From the NCBI GenBank assembly GCA_018821245.1, contig JAHJMO010000002.1, positions 73,231 through 122,857 on the forward strand: a stretch of DNA of 49,627 bases, given 5' to 3'. This DNA comes from Patescibacteria group bacterium. Its GTDB lineage: Bacteria > Patescibacteriota > Microgenomatia > UBA10105 > UBA927. Below, piece after piece: positions 9,672-17,772 of the stretch. Made by a program: the position numbers and the translations under genes. The notes under the pieces were generated by a model that did no database searches, was not told the DNA's origin, and saw only the letters and a list, made by a program, of their open reading frames with translations. The stretch's first letter is position 1, and every line of letters begins with the position of its first letter.

Positions 9672-10502
9672 CTATTTTAAAATGTATATATCTTGATTAT
9701 ATCCTCCTACGCCAATAAATTCTCCCTTTCCAGCTAATACCATTTCATATTGGATACATGCCGGGCATCCGTCTTTTTGTGTACAAACAAATCGTTCAAG
9801 TTTCCTTGCAAGCGCGACACGCTTTGCCACCTCGCTCACACGATTGTACGCTTCAACTTCGTCCGGAAGCGATACTTCGGTAGGTTCATTGTCTCTGTCT
9901 ACATACCAATACGCCGCGCCGCTTATGCGCTTATGTTGACAATTTTTTGCAAGCAGAAAATAGAGAGGAAGTTGCAACGAGTCCGGATCTTCATCAAACT
10001 TGCCTGTCTTAAAGTCTATGATACGCACACTGTCATCGATCTCAATATACTCCAGCCAGTCGATCTTACCGCAGACGATTATATTATCCTCATCCGAAAG
10101 CCAGAAGTATGGCAGATCTTGACGGATTTTGACCGCTTTCCGTTTAAGAAGCCCTGGGTTGTCTTGGAGCCTTCGAATCATTTCCTTACCCCGTTTTTTA
10201 TACAGAGCCTCTTCTTGCGCGTCACCAAACCCGCCTTTCTCACCTGCTATTTTCCCCCAAGATTTCTCAAAAAGAACATCCAGGGGATTTTCAAACCTTT
10301 GTTCAACAGGCAAAAAAGAAAGAGATTCTACGACTTCATGCACCGCTATCCCTAACGCAAGGGCAGGTTGCATGAGTGTTATTTTCCTGTGCGTGTTCGG
10401 GTCCCGGTAGATGTTACGCAGATAGTATGCTCTCGGACATTTGAGGTAATCACGGATTGAAGAATGCGACACCCATACAGCTGAAAATTTATCCCTTATC
10501 AT
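9672..10502 (-). CDS. PD-(D/E)XK nuclease superfamily protein (RecB/Cas4-like)
   Basis: HSSIRDYLKCPRAYYLRNIY...GIAVHEVVE...GKIDWLEYIEIDDSVRIIDFKTGK...; C-terminal cysteines (VCTQKDGCPAC). Confidence 0.85.
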   Translation of the reverse strand: MIRDKFSAVWVSHSSIRDYLKCPRAYYLRNIYRDPNTHRKITLMQPALALGIAVHEVVESLSFLPVEQRFENPLDVLFEKSWGKIAGEKGGFGDAQEEALYKKRGKEMIRRLQDNPGLLKRKAVKIRQDLPYFWLSDEDNIIVCGKIDWLEYIEIDDSVRIIDFKTGKFDEDPDSLQLPLYFLLAKNCQHKRISGAAYWYVDRDNEPTEVSLPDEVEAYNRVSEVAKRVALARKLERFVCTQKDGCPACIQYEMVLAGKGEFIGVGGYNQDIYILK

Positions 10503-10503
10503 G

Positions 10504-11124
10504 CTAGCGGAAATACATTGGTGTATTATCTTTTTTCCATTTTATATTACAGCCGCTTGAAGGCTTCTGATCGGGAGGTATCGGTGTACCCGCAAGAACC
10601 GCCTCAAGTGCCGCGCGCAGGTCCGCACCGGTTATCGGCTCGTTATTGCCGGGGCGACTGTCATCCATTTGCCCACGATATGCCAAACGCCTTTTCCCGT
10701 CAAATAGAAAAAAATCAGGCGTACATGCCGCGCTATATGCTGTCGCTATCGCCTGCGATTCATCGTAACACACGGGAAATGTGAATCCGGCCTCCTCTAC
10801 CATTTGAGCCAACGACTCAGGCGCATCATCCGGATATTCTTTTGCATCGTTAGCGCTTATAGCTACGATACCCACACCCTTCTCCTCATGCTCCGCCCCT
10901 ATGATAGCCAGCTCGTTTTGAACATGCTTCACGTATGGGCAATGCCGGCAAAGAAATATGACAAGAAGAGCTTTTTTTAGTTTGAACGTGTCCGGAGACA
11001 CTGTTTCTCCTGTTACAACATCAGTCAAATGAAAATCAGGGGCCTTTGTCCCCAAGGGTAACATCATCGAGGTTGTCAACACCATGGTAAAGCCTACACT
11101 AACAAAGAACGGGTTAAAAGGCAA
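10504..11124 (-). CDS. thioredoxin-like / AhpC-TSA family protein
   Basis: LPLGTKAPDFHLTDVVTGETV...VIFLCRHCPYVKHVQNEL...CTPDFFLFD. Confidence 0.85.
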   Translation of the reverse strand: MPFNPFFVSVGFTMVLTTSMMLPLGTKAPDFHLTDVVTGETVSPDTFKLKKALLVIFLCRHCPYVKHVQNELAIIGAEHEEKGVGIVAISANDAKEYPDDAPESLAQMVEEAGFTFPVCYDESQAIATAYSAACTPDFFLFDGKRRLAYRGQMDDSRPGNNEPITGADLRAALEAVLAGTPIPPDQKPSSGCNIKWKKDNTPMYFR

Positions 11125-11201
11125 CTCCTTTTATCCTTGCGGTGCATGTGAGATATGCGATATGGTATAAAAGAAGAAGATAACAAAAGGAGGTGATAAC
11201 C

Positions 11202-11414
11202 ATGCAAGATGATACACAACAGGGTGTTGTTGGAACTCCGGGAGCTGATACTCCGACTCCCAGCGCTCCAACAGGAGATGTCGGAGGCGTACAGACACCG
11301 GTTCAGACGCCGATTCAAACGCCGGAGCCGATATCAACACCTCCGATTGTTGAGCCCACACCTCCCACCGGAGGAGAAACACCGGCAGACAGTCAACAGC
11401 CGACGCAAACGTAA
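11202..11414 (+). CDS. short Pro/Thr-rich low-complexity protein
   Basis: Near-perfect SD (AAAGGAGGTGAT) upstream of ATG 11202; MQDDTQQGVVGTPGADTPTPSAPTGDVGGVQTPVQTPIQTPEPISTPPIVEPTPPTGGETPADSQQPTQT. Confidence 0.65.
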   Translation: MQDDTQQGVVGTPGADTPTPSAPTGDVGGVQTPVQTPIQTPEPISTPPIVEPTPPTGGETPADSQQPTQT

Positions 11415-11450
11415 AGCTTTACGATAGTGTTGCTATGGGCATTGCCAGCT

Positions 11451-11484
11451 AATCATCTTTTTGCAACCATGCAAAAAGATGATT
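11451..11484. repeat. perfect 15-bp inverted repeat with 4-nt loop
   Basis: aatcatctttttgca-acca-tgcaaaaagatgatt, read directly. Confidence 0.85.
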
Positions 11485-11554
11485 TGGTATATGTTACTGC
11501 TCTATGGATTGTTCAACAGTAAGATAGAAAGGTTAAGTACCGCGGGGTACTCTA

Positions 11555-11773
11555 TTAGCAGCCCAAAAGCAACGTTGATTGATTTGCGACGAGATCGGCC
11601 AACTCCGCAAGTTCTCCCGGAGTCATCAAAGCTACATCTTCTCTCTCTAAACCGGTAAGCAACATATCTCCATCCTCAAATGTCGTCAACGGCCGAGTAC
11701 CGATTACAACGTCTTCTAAGCATTCTGCTGATATCTCATAAAAAGGGTGTTCCGGCGAAGTGGATATAGTCAT
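11555..11773 (-). CDS. hypothetical small acidic protein
   Basis: 72-aa ORF MTISTSPEHPFYEISAECLEDVVIGTRPLTTFEDGDMLL...; no recognised family. Confidence 0.4.
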   Translation of the reverse strand: MTISTSPEHPFYEISAECLEDVVIGTRPLTTFEDGDMLLTGLEREDVALMTPGELAELADLVANQSTLLLGC

Positions 11774-11789
11774 AACAATACTATCTCTT

Positions 11790-12632
11790 TCACTCTATTT
11801 TTTGCGTAAAGCCGCACGCGCCCAGTACTCCCGGCCCGCCATGAATAGAAAGCGCCGGACCGAGATGGGTAACGCCGATGGCGTGAGGGACCAAATCTTT
11901 AAGCCGCTCAGCCAAGTTCTGCGCTTCTTCAAGGGCTCTGGCATGGACGACTCCGAGCCACTCAAACGGTCCGCTTTCGGCTACAAGACTCAAGAGCCGC
12001 TCAATCGACTTCTTCCGTGTTCGCATCATCTCAATTTGAAAAAATTCTCCATTGGCCAATCCTAATATCGGTTTAATATCCAATATGCTTCCCATCACCG
12101 CTCTCACGTTACTGATCCTTCCGCTGCGGCGTGCGTTTTCCAGCGTATCAAAGGTTACCCAAATTTTTACCCGCTCTCTAAGGCTCTCCAGATGGCGCAT
12201 GATTTCATCCGTCGGTCTTCCCTCGTCCCGCAATCTGACTGCCTCCGTGACCATGTGCCCCAAAGCAACCGATGTCACTCCTGAATCAAAAAATGCGATT
12301 TTTTCTCCTAAATTCAGTTGAGAAGCAGCTGTTTTTACGGAAGACAAAAATCCGCTGAGCTTCTCCGCCACATGAATGGCTACAATCTTCCCCTGGAGTT
12401 CACGAAGAATTGTCTTTATATATTCAGGGCCGGGAGCACCGGTTGTGGGAACCACCTTCTCCTCTTCCATGACCCGCAGGATCTCGGGTGGAGTAATATC
12501 CAAGCCATCAAAATAATCTTTTCCTTCGATTGTGACGATGGCGGGAATTTTTGTGTATCCTTCCGCATCAGGCAAGTCACACGTAGAATCGGTCACGATA
12601 TGCAGTTCTGATTCAACTGTCATGTGGCCCAT
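11790..12632 (-). CDS. DegV family protein
   Basis: VTDSTCDLP...IPAIVTIEGKDYFDGLDI...TTGAPGPEYI...KPILGLANGEF. Confidence 0.93.
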   Translation of the reverse strand: MGHMTVESELHIVTDSTCDLPDAEGYTKIPAIVTIEGKDYFDGLDITPPEILRVMEEEKVVPTTGAPGPEYIKTILRELQGKIVAIHVAEKLSGFLSSVKTAASQLNLGEKIAFFDSGVTSVALGHMVTEAVRLRDEGRPTDEIMRHLESLRERVKIWVTFDTLENARRSGRISNVRAVMGSILDIKPILGLANGEFFQIEMMRTRKKSIERLLSLVAESGPFEWLGVVHARALEEAQNLAERLKDLVPHAIGVTHLGPALSIHGGPGVLGACGFTQKIE

Positions 12633-12668
12633 ATCTTAATACTATACACAGAATAATTCAATAGCAGG

Positions 12669-13649
12669 CTACATGAGATACGTCCTGATATTTACCTTGT
12701 GTTCCTCGTAGGTACGGCCGCAGTGTATCTGGCGATTTCTATCATGGAGGTAATACAGGCAGTCCGTTTCCTGTGGGGTCAGTGCCGCCCTTATCGCCTC
12801 AATACCGGGACTGCAGATGGGTGTTGGCGGCAAACCTTTATATATATACGTATTGTAGGGGGAACTGCTGCGCTTCTCTGAAAGATCTATACCCCCCCAC
12901 CATCCGCCGGCGGCATGTTTACCGAGCGTATACTGCATCGTTGCGTCAATCTCCAGCTTCATGCCCTGATTCAGCCGGTTCCAGATGATTCCGGAGATGA
13001 GAGCCATATCCTGGGGGCCTGCCGCCTCACGGGCAATGAGGGAAGCGATTTTGAGTCCCGTAGTCCATTTGATATTTGCTTTGGCAAAGTCATCGGAAAG
13101 AGGAGAAAATTTCTCATTGAAGTGGTCGATAAACCGCTCTGCTATCTGTGCACCTGACTCATCGGTAGGCAAAAGATACGTATCGGGGTAGTACACGCCT
13201 TCTTTATACTCGTCTCCGAGTTTTGTATAGGCCTCGTTCCACTGGCGGATTTTCTCTTGGCTCCAGCCCAAAACCTGATCAATCATCTCGGCTATCTCCT
13301 CGCGCCTTCGGCAGCCGGAAATTGTGACCCACAAAAGGTCCGGCGTTTCGCCAATCTTCTGCAATACCTGCCGGGCGTTCATGCGCCTGTCCAGCCGGTA
13401 TCCGCCGGGGGCCACAGCCTTATCTTTACCGGAAACAGCCATAAGCAACCGGAATGCCGGCGCGGAACGGATGAGCTGTTGCTCTTTGAGTGCTTGAACC
13501 GCGTCAAACCCACGGGGATCTTCCGGTACCGTCCATATCTGCGGCTGGCTTTTACCGGCAACCGGACCCAATAACCACCACAAGACAGCAGTCAAAAGGA
13601 TAATCTCAACCACGACAACAGTAAGGATTTTCCTAAGAAGCTTCATCAC
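12669..13649 (-). CDS. mltG: endolytic transglycosylase MltG (paralog 1)
   Basis: YLLPTDESGAQIAERFIDHF...KIASLIAREA...ISGIIWNRLNQGMKLEIDATMQYTLG...SPYNTYIYKGLPPTPICSPG. Confidence 0.92.
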   Translation of the reverse strand: MMKLLRKILTVVVVEIILLTAVLWWLLGPVAGKSQPQIWTVPEDPRGFDAVQALKEQQLIRSAPAFRLLMAVSGKDKAVAPGGYRLDRRMNARQVLQKIGETPDLLWVTISGCRRREEIAEMIDQVLGWSQEKIRQWNEAYTKLGDEYKEGVYYPDTYLLPTDESGAQIAERFIDHFNEKFSPLSDDFAKANIKWTTGLKIASLIAREAAGPQDMALISGIIWNRLNQGMKLEIDATMQYTLGKHAAGGWWGGIDLSEKRSSSPYNTYIYKGLPPTPICSPGIEAIRAALTPQETDCLYYLHDRNRQIHCGRTYEEHKVNIRTYLM

Positions 13650-13652
13650 CGG

Positions 13653-13778
13653 TTATTTTTTCTTACACGTACACTCCGCGCATTTCTTACCGCACCCTAC
13701 ACATTTTTTGTCTTTCACCTCACCGCAACACACTTCTCAACATTCATCACACGAACAACACCCACAGGTTTTACACAT
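13653..13778 (-). CDS. Cys-rich metallothionein-like mini-protein with in-frame UGA
   Basis: Manual reverse translation: MCKTCGCCSCDEC[UGA]EVCCGEVKDKKCVGCGKKCAECTCKKK*; SD-like AGAGGTGAG just upstream of the ATG; UGA at 13739-13737. Confidence 0.6.
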
Positions 13779-13895
13779 ATCTCTCACCTCTTGTTTCCTA
13801 TTATACCGTATCTGCCTATGTTTCCTACTGCTACCGCATCGAAGTTGCGCGAAAGCACTCTCACAGAATCCGTTTAAAAAGAAGGCAGGTAGGTA

Positions 13896-14738
13896 TTATT
13901 TCCTCTTAAACAATACGTTAAGCGGCTTCGTCGCAAAAAACTCTTGAGGACTGAAAGGCCCCTCCGGACAACGATCAACGACCACAATGTGTTCAAGTTC
14001 CGGCGAGTGACGTAAAACCGATGCACTAATGGCTTGTAACTGCAACCGATAATATTCGTCATGATTGACTTTGGCAACTAAATTTTGATTCGCGCCTATC
14101 CCCCAGCAACTCGGTACCACCAGAGTCCTTGCTTTCGGATGGATAAAGCGAGGGTGAGCGCCAATTAAATTATCCCGACCTCCCAATTGAAGGACTCTCT
14201 CGTTTACCAATTCGTTCCTTAAATACAGAGTGGCCGTAGCCAAATCCGCACAGATTAACACTCCAATATCGCTGCCCGGGACTAAAGAGGGCGGCTCCTC
14301 CGCCATAAACGTAAAATGTGCTTTTTCCCACTCCGTAACTCCTGATCTTTTGTTCGCCTGACCAATAATTCCTCCTGCCTTAAGGTACAGTACGCTGTTG
14401 GTTGGGTTTTCTCTGTCTCCGAACACCGGTGTACCTAATAGAAAAATTGTCGCCGGCATATGTGCAGAAACCGTTTTGACGTAATCGATCCTCTCTTCAA
14501 TCAAGGCTCTCGCGGGGACCACTTCATCTGTCCCGATTTCGGTCGTAGTAATTAATTCAGGGCTTACAACGAATGTGTCTGCGGGGGAAAGAATTTGGAG
14601 ATGCTCAACAAAGCTTGCCCATCCCGGCGAAGACACGGCAGCCAGTGCCGTTTGTCCTAATTTCCACCGGTGCACGCCATAGAATTTTTTGTATGTCTCG
14701 TCAAACAAGGAAGAAAAAAATTTTTCAAAATCGTTCAT
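13896..14738 (-). CDS. carbon-nitrogen hydrolase (nitrilase superfamily)-like protein
   Basis: FVVSPELI...IFLLGTPVFG...NKRSGVTEWEKAHF...GSDIGVLICADL; candidate E-K-C triad. Confidence 0.55.
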   Translation of the reverse strand: MNDFEKFFSSLFDETYKKFYGVHRWKLGQTALAAVSSPGWASFVEHLQILSPADTFVVSPELITTTEIGTDEVVPARALIEERIDYVKTVSAHMPATIFLLGTPVFGDRENPTNSVLYLKAGGIIGQANKRSGVTEWEKAHFTFMAEEPPSLVPGSDIGVLICADLATATLYLRNELVNERVLQLGGRDNLIGAHPRFIHPKARTLVVPSCWGIGANQNLVAKVNHDEYYRLQLQAISASVLRHSPELEHIVVVDRCPEGPFSPQEFFATKPLNVLFKRK

Positions 14739-14875
14739 AGCAGCATTATCCTATCTTTCTTATCTTGAAGTTATATACACGCTACACACGCCCGGTGAGT
14801 GTAACATCATTTTCCTACTCGCACCCTGTGTGCGTAATCTTTTTATCAAAATCTAAAAGGTATATTGAATGTGCG

Positions 14876-14891
14876 CGCAAAATCTGATGTT
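14876..14891 (+). repeat. 16-bp direct repeat, copy 1
   Basis: cgcaaaatctgatgtt; identical copy at 16003-16018. Confidence 0.8.
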
Positions 14892-14950
14892 TATAATCCT
14901 GCCTGCCCGTCCGTATCCCGCTCTGACGGGAGAAGGAGGGAGTGCACTTG

Positions 14951-14992
14951 TGGTGAACGAGCTTGTCCTGAGCAATGCCGAAGGAGTCGAAC
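14951..14992. repeat. REP-like intergenic repeat
   Basis: tggtgaacgagcttgtcctgagcaatgccgaaggagtcgaac, resembling dispersed REP-type elements. Confidence 0.45.
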
Positions 14993-15071
14993 CAATCGAA
15001 GGAGAGAAAGTTTATACATGACGCTATTATATATCGTCTCCAATACCCATTTACACCTCATCAATATACCC

Positions 15072-15107
15072 TACAACAAATCAGTGCCATAGCGTAAATT
15101 TGTTGTA
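15072..15107 (+). repeat. 36-bp palindromic repeat, copy 1
   Basis: tacaacaaat-cagtgccatagcgtaa-atttgttgta, perfect 10-bp arms. Confidence 0.85.
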
Positions 15108-15121
15108 TGATGGACGTTTGA

Positions 15122-15808
15122 TTAAACCAACCCAAAATATTCCCGGTAGGGCGTGTCGTCCTCGAGCGTTATCGCAACTACATACAACACTTCATTACCG
15201 ACGCCATAGTATTCGCGTAAAAACGAAATCTGTTGCTCGCACGGGTACGGGTACAACCACACACTTTTCTGCAGCTGGAAAAATCCCAATGACTTGAGTG
15301 CCCCGCGAAACACATCGCGCAAGCGCTTCTTCCTGCTGTCCACATCATATATCACCATTCTCCATCGACCGTCCCATCGGCTAGGCGTGGCGATCACTAG
15401 TTCATCCAGCGCATATTTGAGGATCCGCCGCTTCCCATCTTCGGTCAATATCACCACGTCTTTACCATCACGCTGGGTTATATCGACAAACTTTTGCTGG
15501 TGTAAACGGCGAATTGATCGTTTCAAAAATGAAGGGTTATACCGTTTCCACAGATCGCGCTCTTTACGCCGTCTCTCATCCAAAAACGGTTTGGCAACCA
15601 TGACGGCGGATGGGGCAACCAACGACAATCCTACCAGGCCCGCTACCCCGATCCACGTCAGCACGTGTCCCACCGGTGCATACCGCCGATGTATATCTTC
15701 CTGCCGCATGTTTGCGGCCAAAAGCTGTGCCACTTCTGCTATCCGGTCATCAGACGGAACCGGCAATACCAATTTCGTCGATGTAGCCGTACCTGTTATC
15801 TTTTTCAC
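15122..15808 (-). CDS. membrane-anchored wHTH plus PaaX/Cas2-like protein
   Basis: TM helix (VLTWIGVAGLVGLSLVAPSAVMVA), winged-helix-like middle (LKRSIRRLHQQKFVDITQRDGKDVVILTEDGKRRILKY), Cas2-like C-terminus (WRMVIYDVDSRKKRLRDVFRGALKSLGFFQLQKSVWLYPYPCEQQISFL). GTG start with AGGAGGAG SD. Confidence 0.75.
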   Translation of the reverse strand: MKKITGTATSTKLVLPVPSDDRIAEVAQLLAANMRQEDIHRRYAPVGHVLTWIGVAGLVGLSLVAPSAVMVAKPFLDERRRKERDLWKRYNPSFLKRSIRRLHQQKFVDITQRDGKDVVILTEDGKRRILKYALDELVIATPSRWDGRWRMVIYDVDSRKKRLRDVFRGALKSLGFFQLQKSVWLYPYPCEQQISFLREYYGVGNEVLYVVAITLEDDTPYREYFGLV

Positions 15809-15831
15809 GTATATTCTCCTCCACTCTATAC

Positions 15832-15867
15832 TACAACAATATCACGCCATAGCGTATCTTTGTTGTA
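15832..15867 (+). repeat. 36-bp palindromic repeat, copy 2
   Basis: tacaacaata-tcacgccatagcgtat-ctttgttgta, 28/36 identical to copy 1 with the same core ccatagcgta. Confidence 0.85.
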
Positions 15868-16002
15868 AGGATGTGGGAGGTGGAGGATTAGGGAACAACA
15901 AAGCGGGAAAGGTTATGGCTGGGCAGGCATCGGCATCATCGGCCGCGCAATCCCCTTTCGGACTTTCAGATAATAACAATGCTTGCGCTCTTCATAGAGG
16001 TA

Positions 16003-16018
16003 CGCAAAATCTGATGTT
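16003..16018 (+). repeat. 16-bp direct repeat, copy 2
   Basis: cgcaaaatctgatgtt, identical to 14876-14891. Confidence 0.8.
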
Positions 16019-16020
16019 AA

Positions 16021-16047
16021 TGTAAACCTAAAACACCCTCCGGGTGG
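16021..16047 (+). repeat. 27-bp hairpin repeat, copy 1
   Basis: tgtaaacctaaaacaccctccgggtgg. Confidence 0.9.
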
Positions 16048-16150
16048 AAACTCATATGAAAATTCAATATTCACAGAAGACTAAAACTATAAAACTGAAA
16101 AATCTTAAATCCCCTGTTAGAATTTTCATAAAGAGTTATACTGTTATTGT

Positions 16151-17018
16151 ATGGCTAGAAGATATCGAAAAATGGATTATTCCCTCGAAGGTGGACTGCG
16201 CATTCTTGCAGTACTTATTGTTTTATCTCTAGGATCACTTTGGTATTCGAATAGGGCATTGTTCACTGCATGGATATCACTTGGTGTAACGGCAGTTTTC
16301 GTAATTGTGGTTGGTGCGATTGCATGGTCTCAATTAAGGTCACTATTGAAAAAAAAATCGGCGAGATTCTGTGTTATTTGCCTTTAAACAAGCCAATCTT
16401 GAAGACTACGTCGAAAACTTTATTAACCGTTTCGGATTTGAAAAGAAAAAACACAATGTCTGGTCATTTCGAAATTATAGTTTTGACTGGGACAGGTTAA
16501 ACGACTTCAGAAAATTTCTTCATGATAAAGGTTTAGACATCTCAACCAACAGCTGGAACGATACGATTTTCTTGCTACAGTACTATATCCAAAAAAAAGA
16601 AGAAAACCTAACTACAGAGAGTATAGCGGGGAGTATAAGCGTGGTCCCGAGGAAGTTTGCCGACCTTTCAGGCGCTGATTTTGAAAGCCTTCTATTTCGT
16701 TTATTCACTGCAATGGGCTATGCAGTTCAAAAAACTGGAAAAACTGGCGATCAGGGTGGAGACTTAGTTATTAATAAAGATCAACAAAGAACATTGATTC
16801 AGGCTAAATGCTATAAGGATATGCCAGTCGGAAACTCCGCAATACAGGAAGCTGTTGCTGCGCAAAAATTTTATGATTGCACTGCATCAACAGTGGTTAC
16901 AAATTCAGGCTTCACCAAAGAAGCGATCGAGTTAGCAAGAGTAAATAAAGTTGAGCTCATCGGCGCAACACGTTTACGCGAGGTACTCCTGCAATACCTC
17001 AAAGATAACTGGAATTAG
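16151..17018 (+). CDS. membrane-anchored Mrr-like restriction endonuclease, frame-disrupted at an A9 tract
   Basis: Two-TM N-terminus (16151-16387) and Mrr-cat-like C-terminus (FESLLFRLFTAMGYAVQKTGKTGDQGGDLVINKDQQRTLIQAKCY) join at A9 16349-16357. Confidence 0.75.
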
Positions 17019-17103
17019 CATTTGTGGAATAAAATACCCAAGTAGTGAAAAACTCCGTCTATCCGTACGTCTGGATAATTTTACAGCTAAGCTTAGAACT
17101 TCA

Positions 17104-17538
17104 CTACCGCTTCGTGTAGTACCCGCCGACGTGTATGGGTGGAATCACTCTATTCCGGATCTGCTGCGCTATAGACAACCCATGATCGTTTTTAACCAAC
17201 TCGTGGTACACATCGGGTTTAGCCTTCTCTAGTTCATCAAATTTACTTGAGAGTAATTGATTCCGTTGCTCCTGCGTGATCAAGCCGCACTTCAGCTGCA
17301 ACCAAATCTGTTCAATTTCCAATTCCGCCCGGGTTTGCTCCCGATCGTAAGCGTTCATACGTGACAACGTCCCGTTGTCAGGCGATAATAGTTTCCCGAG
17401 TTCCGCCAAACGATCTTTCGCTTCGATCCTCTCGATAATCCGTCGGCTTATATCATGGATACCTCTTCGATGTTCAGCCAGTATCCGTCGCCGGTTCACT
17501 GCTTTCCCGTAGGATAATCGTTCCTTGTCCACACGCAT
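17104..17538 (-). CDS. hypothetical protein
   Basis: 144-aa ORF, charged and helix-rich; no family recognised. Confidence 0.5.
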   Translation of the reverse strand: MRVDKERLSYGKAVNRRRILAEHRRGIHDISRRIIERIEAKDRLAELGKLLSPDNGTLSRMNAYDREQTRAELEIEQIWLQLKCGLITQEQRNQLLSSKFDELEKAKPDVYHELVKNDHGLSIAQQIRNRVIPPIHVGGYYTKR

Positions 17539-17629
17539 CTAACCTTTCCGGACAGGTGGCTTTCTGTAGCGTCATTATACACCATAAGTGCTGTTAAGGA
17601 ATGCAATAGATACCAACCTGAACGCATTG

Positions 17630-17762
17630 TTACGCGTCTTTTAAAGAGTAATACGTCGATCTGCCTTTCCCTTTTCGTTCAATCAACCCCAAGTCAAGAA
17701 GTTTTTGGAAATCCAGAGCACGTGTTGACCGAGACCGGTCGATTTCCGATGTGTCTAGCCCT
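17630..17762 (-). pseudogene. winged-helix gene remnant (C-terminal fragment)
   Basis: Reverse frame with no start: GLDTSEIDRSRSTRALDFQKLLDLGLIERKGKGRSTYYSLKDA*; resembles the C-terminal wHTH of Fic or related regulators. Confidence 0.45.
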
Positions 17763-17772
17763 CACACACTAG

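Noticed and set aside
11536-11551. Terminator AGTACC-GCGG-GGTACT downstream of the 72-aa ORF
   Set aside because: Short stem without a U tract on either strand; not called.
13653-13778. Genome-wide UGA reassignment (code 4 or 25)
   Set aside because: Long housekeeping ORFs contain no in-frame UGA, and UGA terminates several clear genes in the window.
13708-13947. 79-aa plus-strand ORF
   Set aside because: Antisense to the Cys-rich mini-gene and overlaps the end of the nitrilase-like gene; no coding support.
15072-15867. CRISPR array
   Set aside because: Only two repeats, separated by a 687-bp gene; no spacers and no cas1.
15072-15867. Integron cassette with attC sites
   Set aside because: Arms contain CAAC/GTTG but do not fit RYYYAAC...GTTRRRY; no integrase seen.
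15867-15895. G-quadruplex candidate (gtgggaggtggaggattaggg)
   Set aside because: Mostly GG runs with only two GGG tracts; weak by pattern alone.
15294-16025. 243-aa plus-strand ORF spanning the PaaX/Cas2-like gene and repeat copy 2
   Set aside because: Mostly antisense to a better-supported gene that has an SD and recognisable domains.
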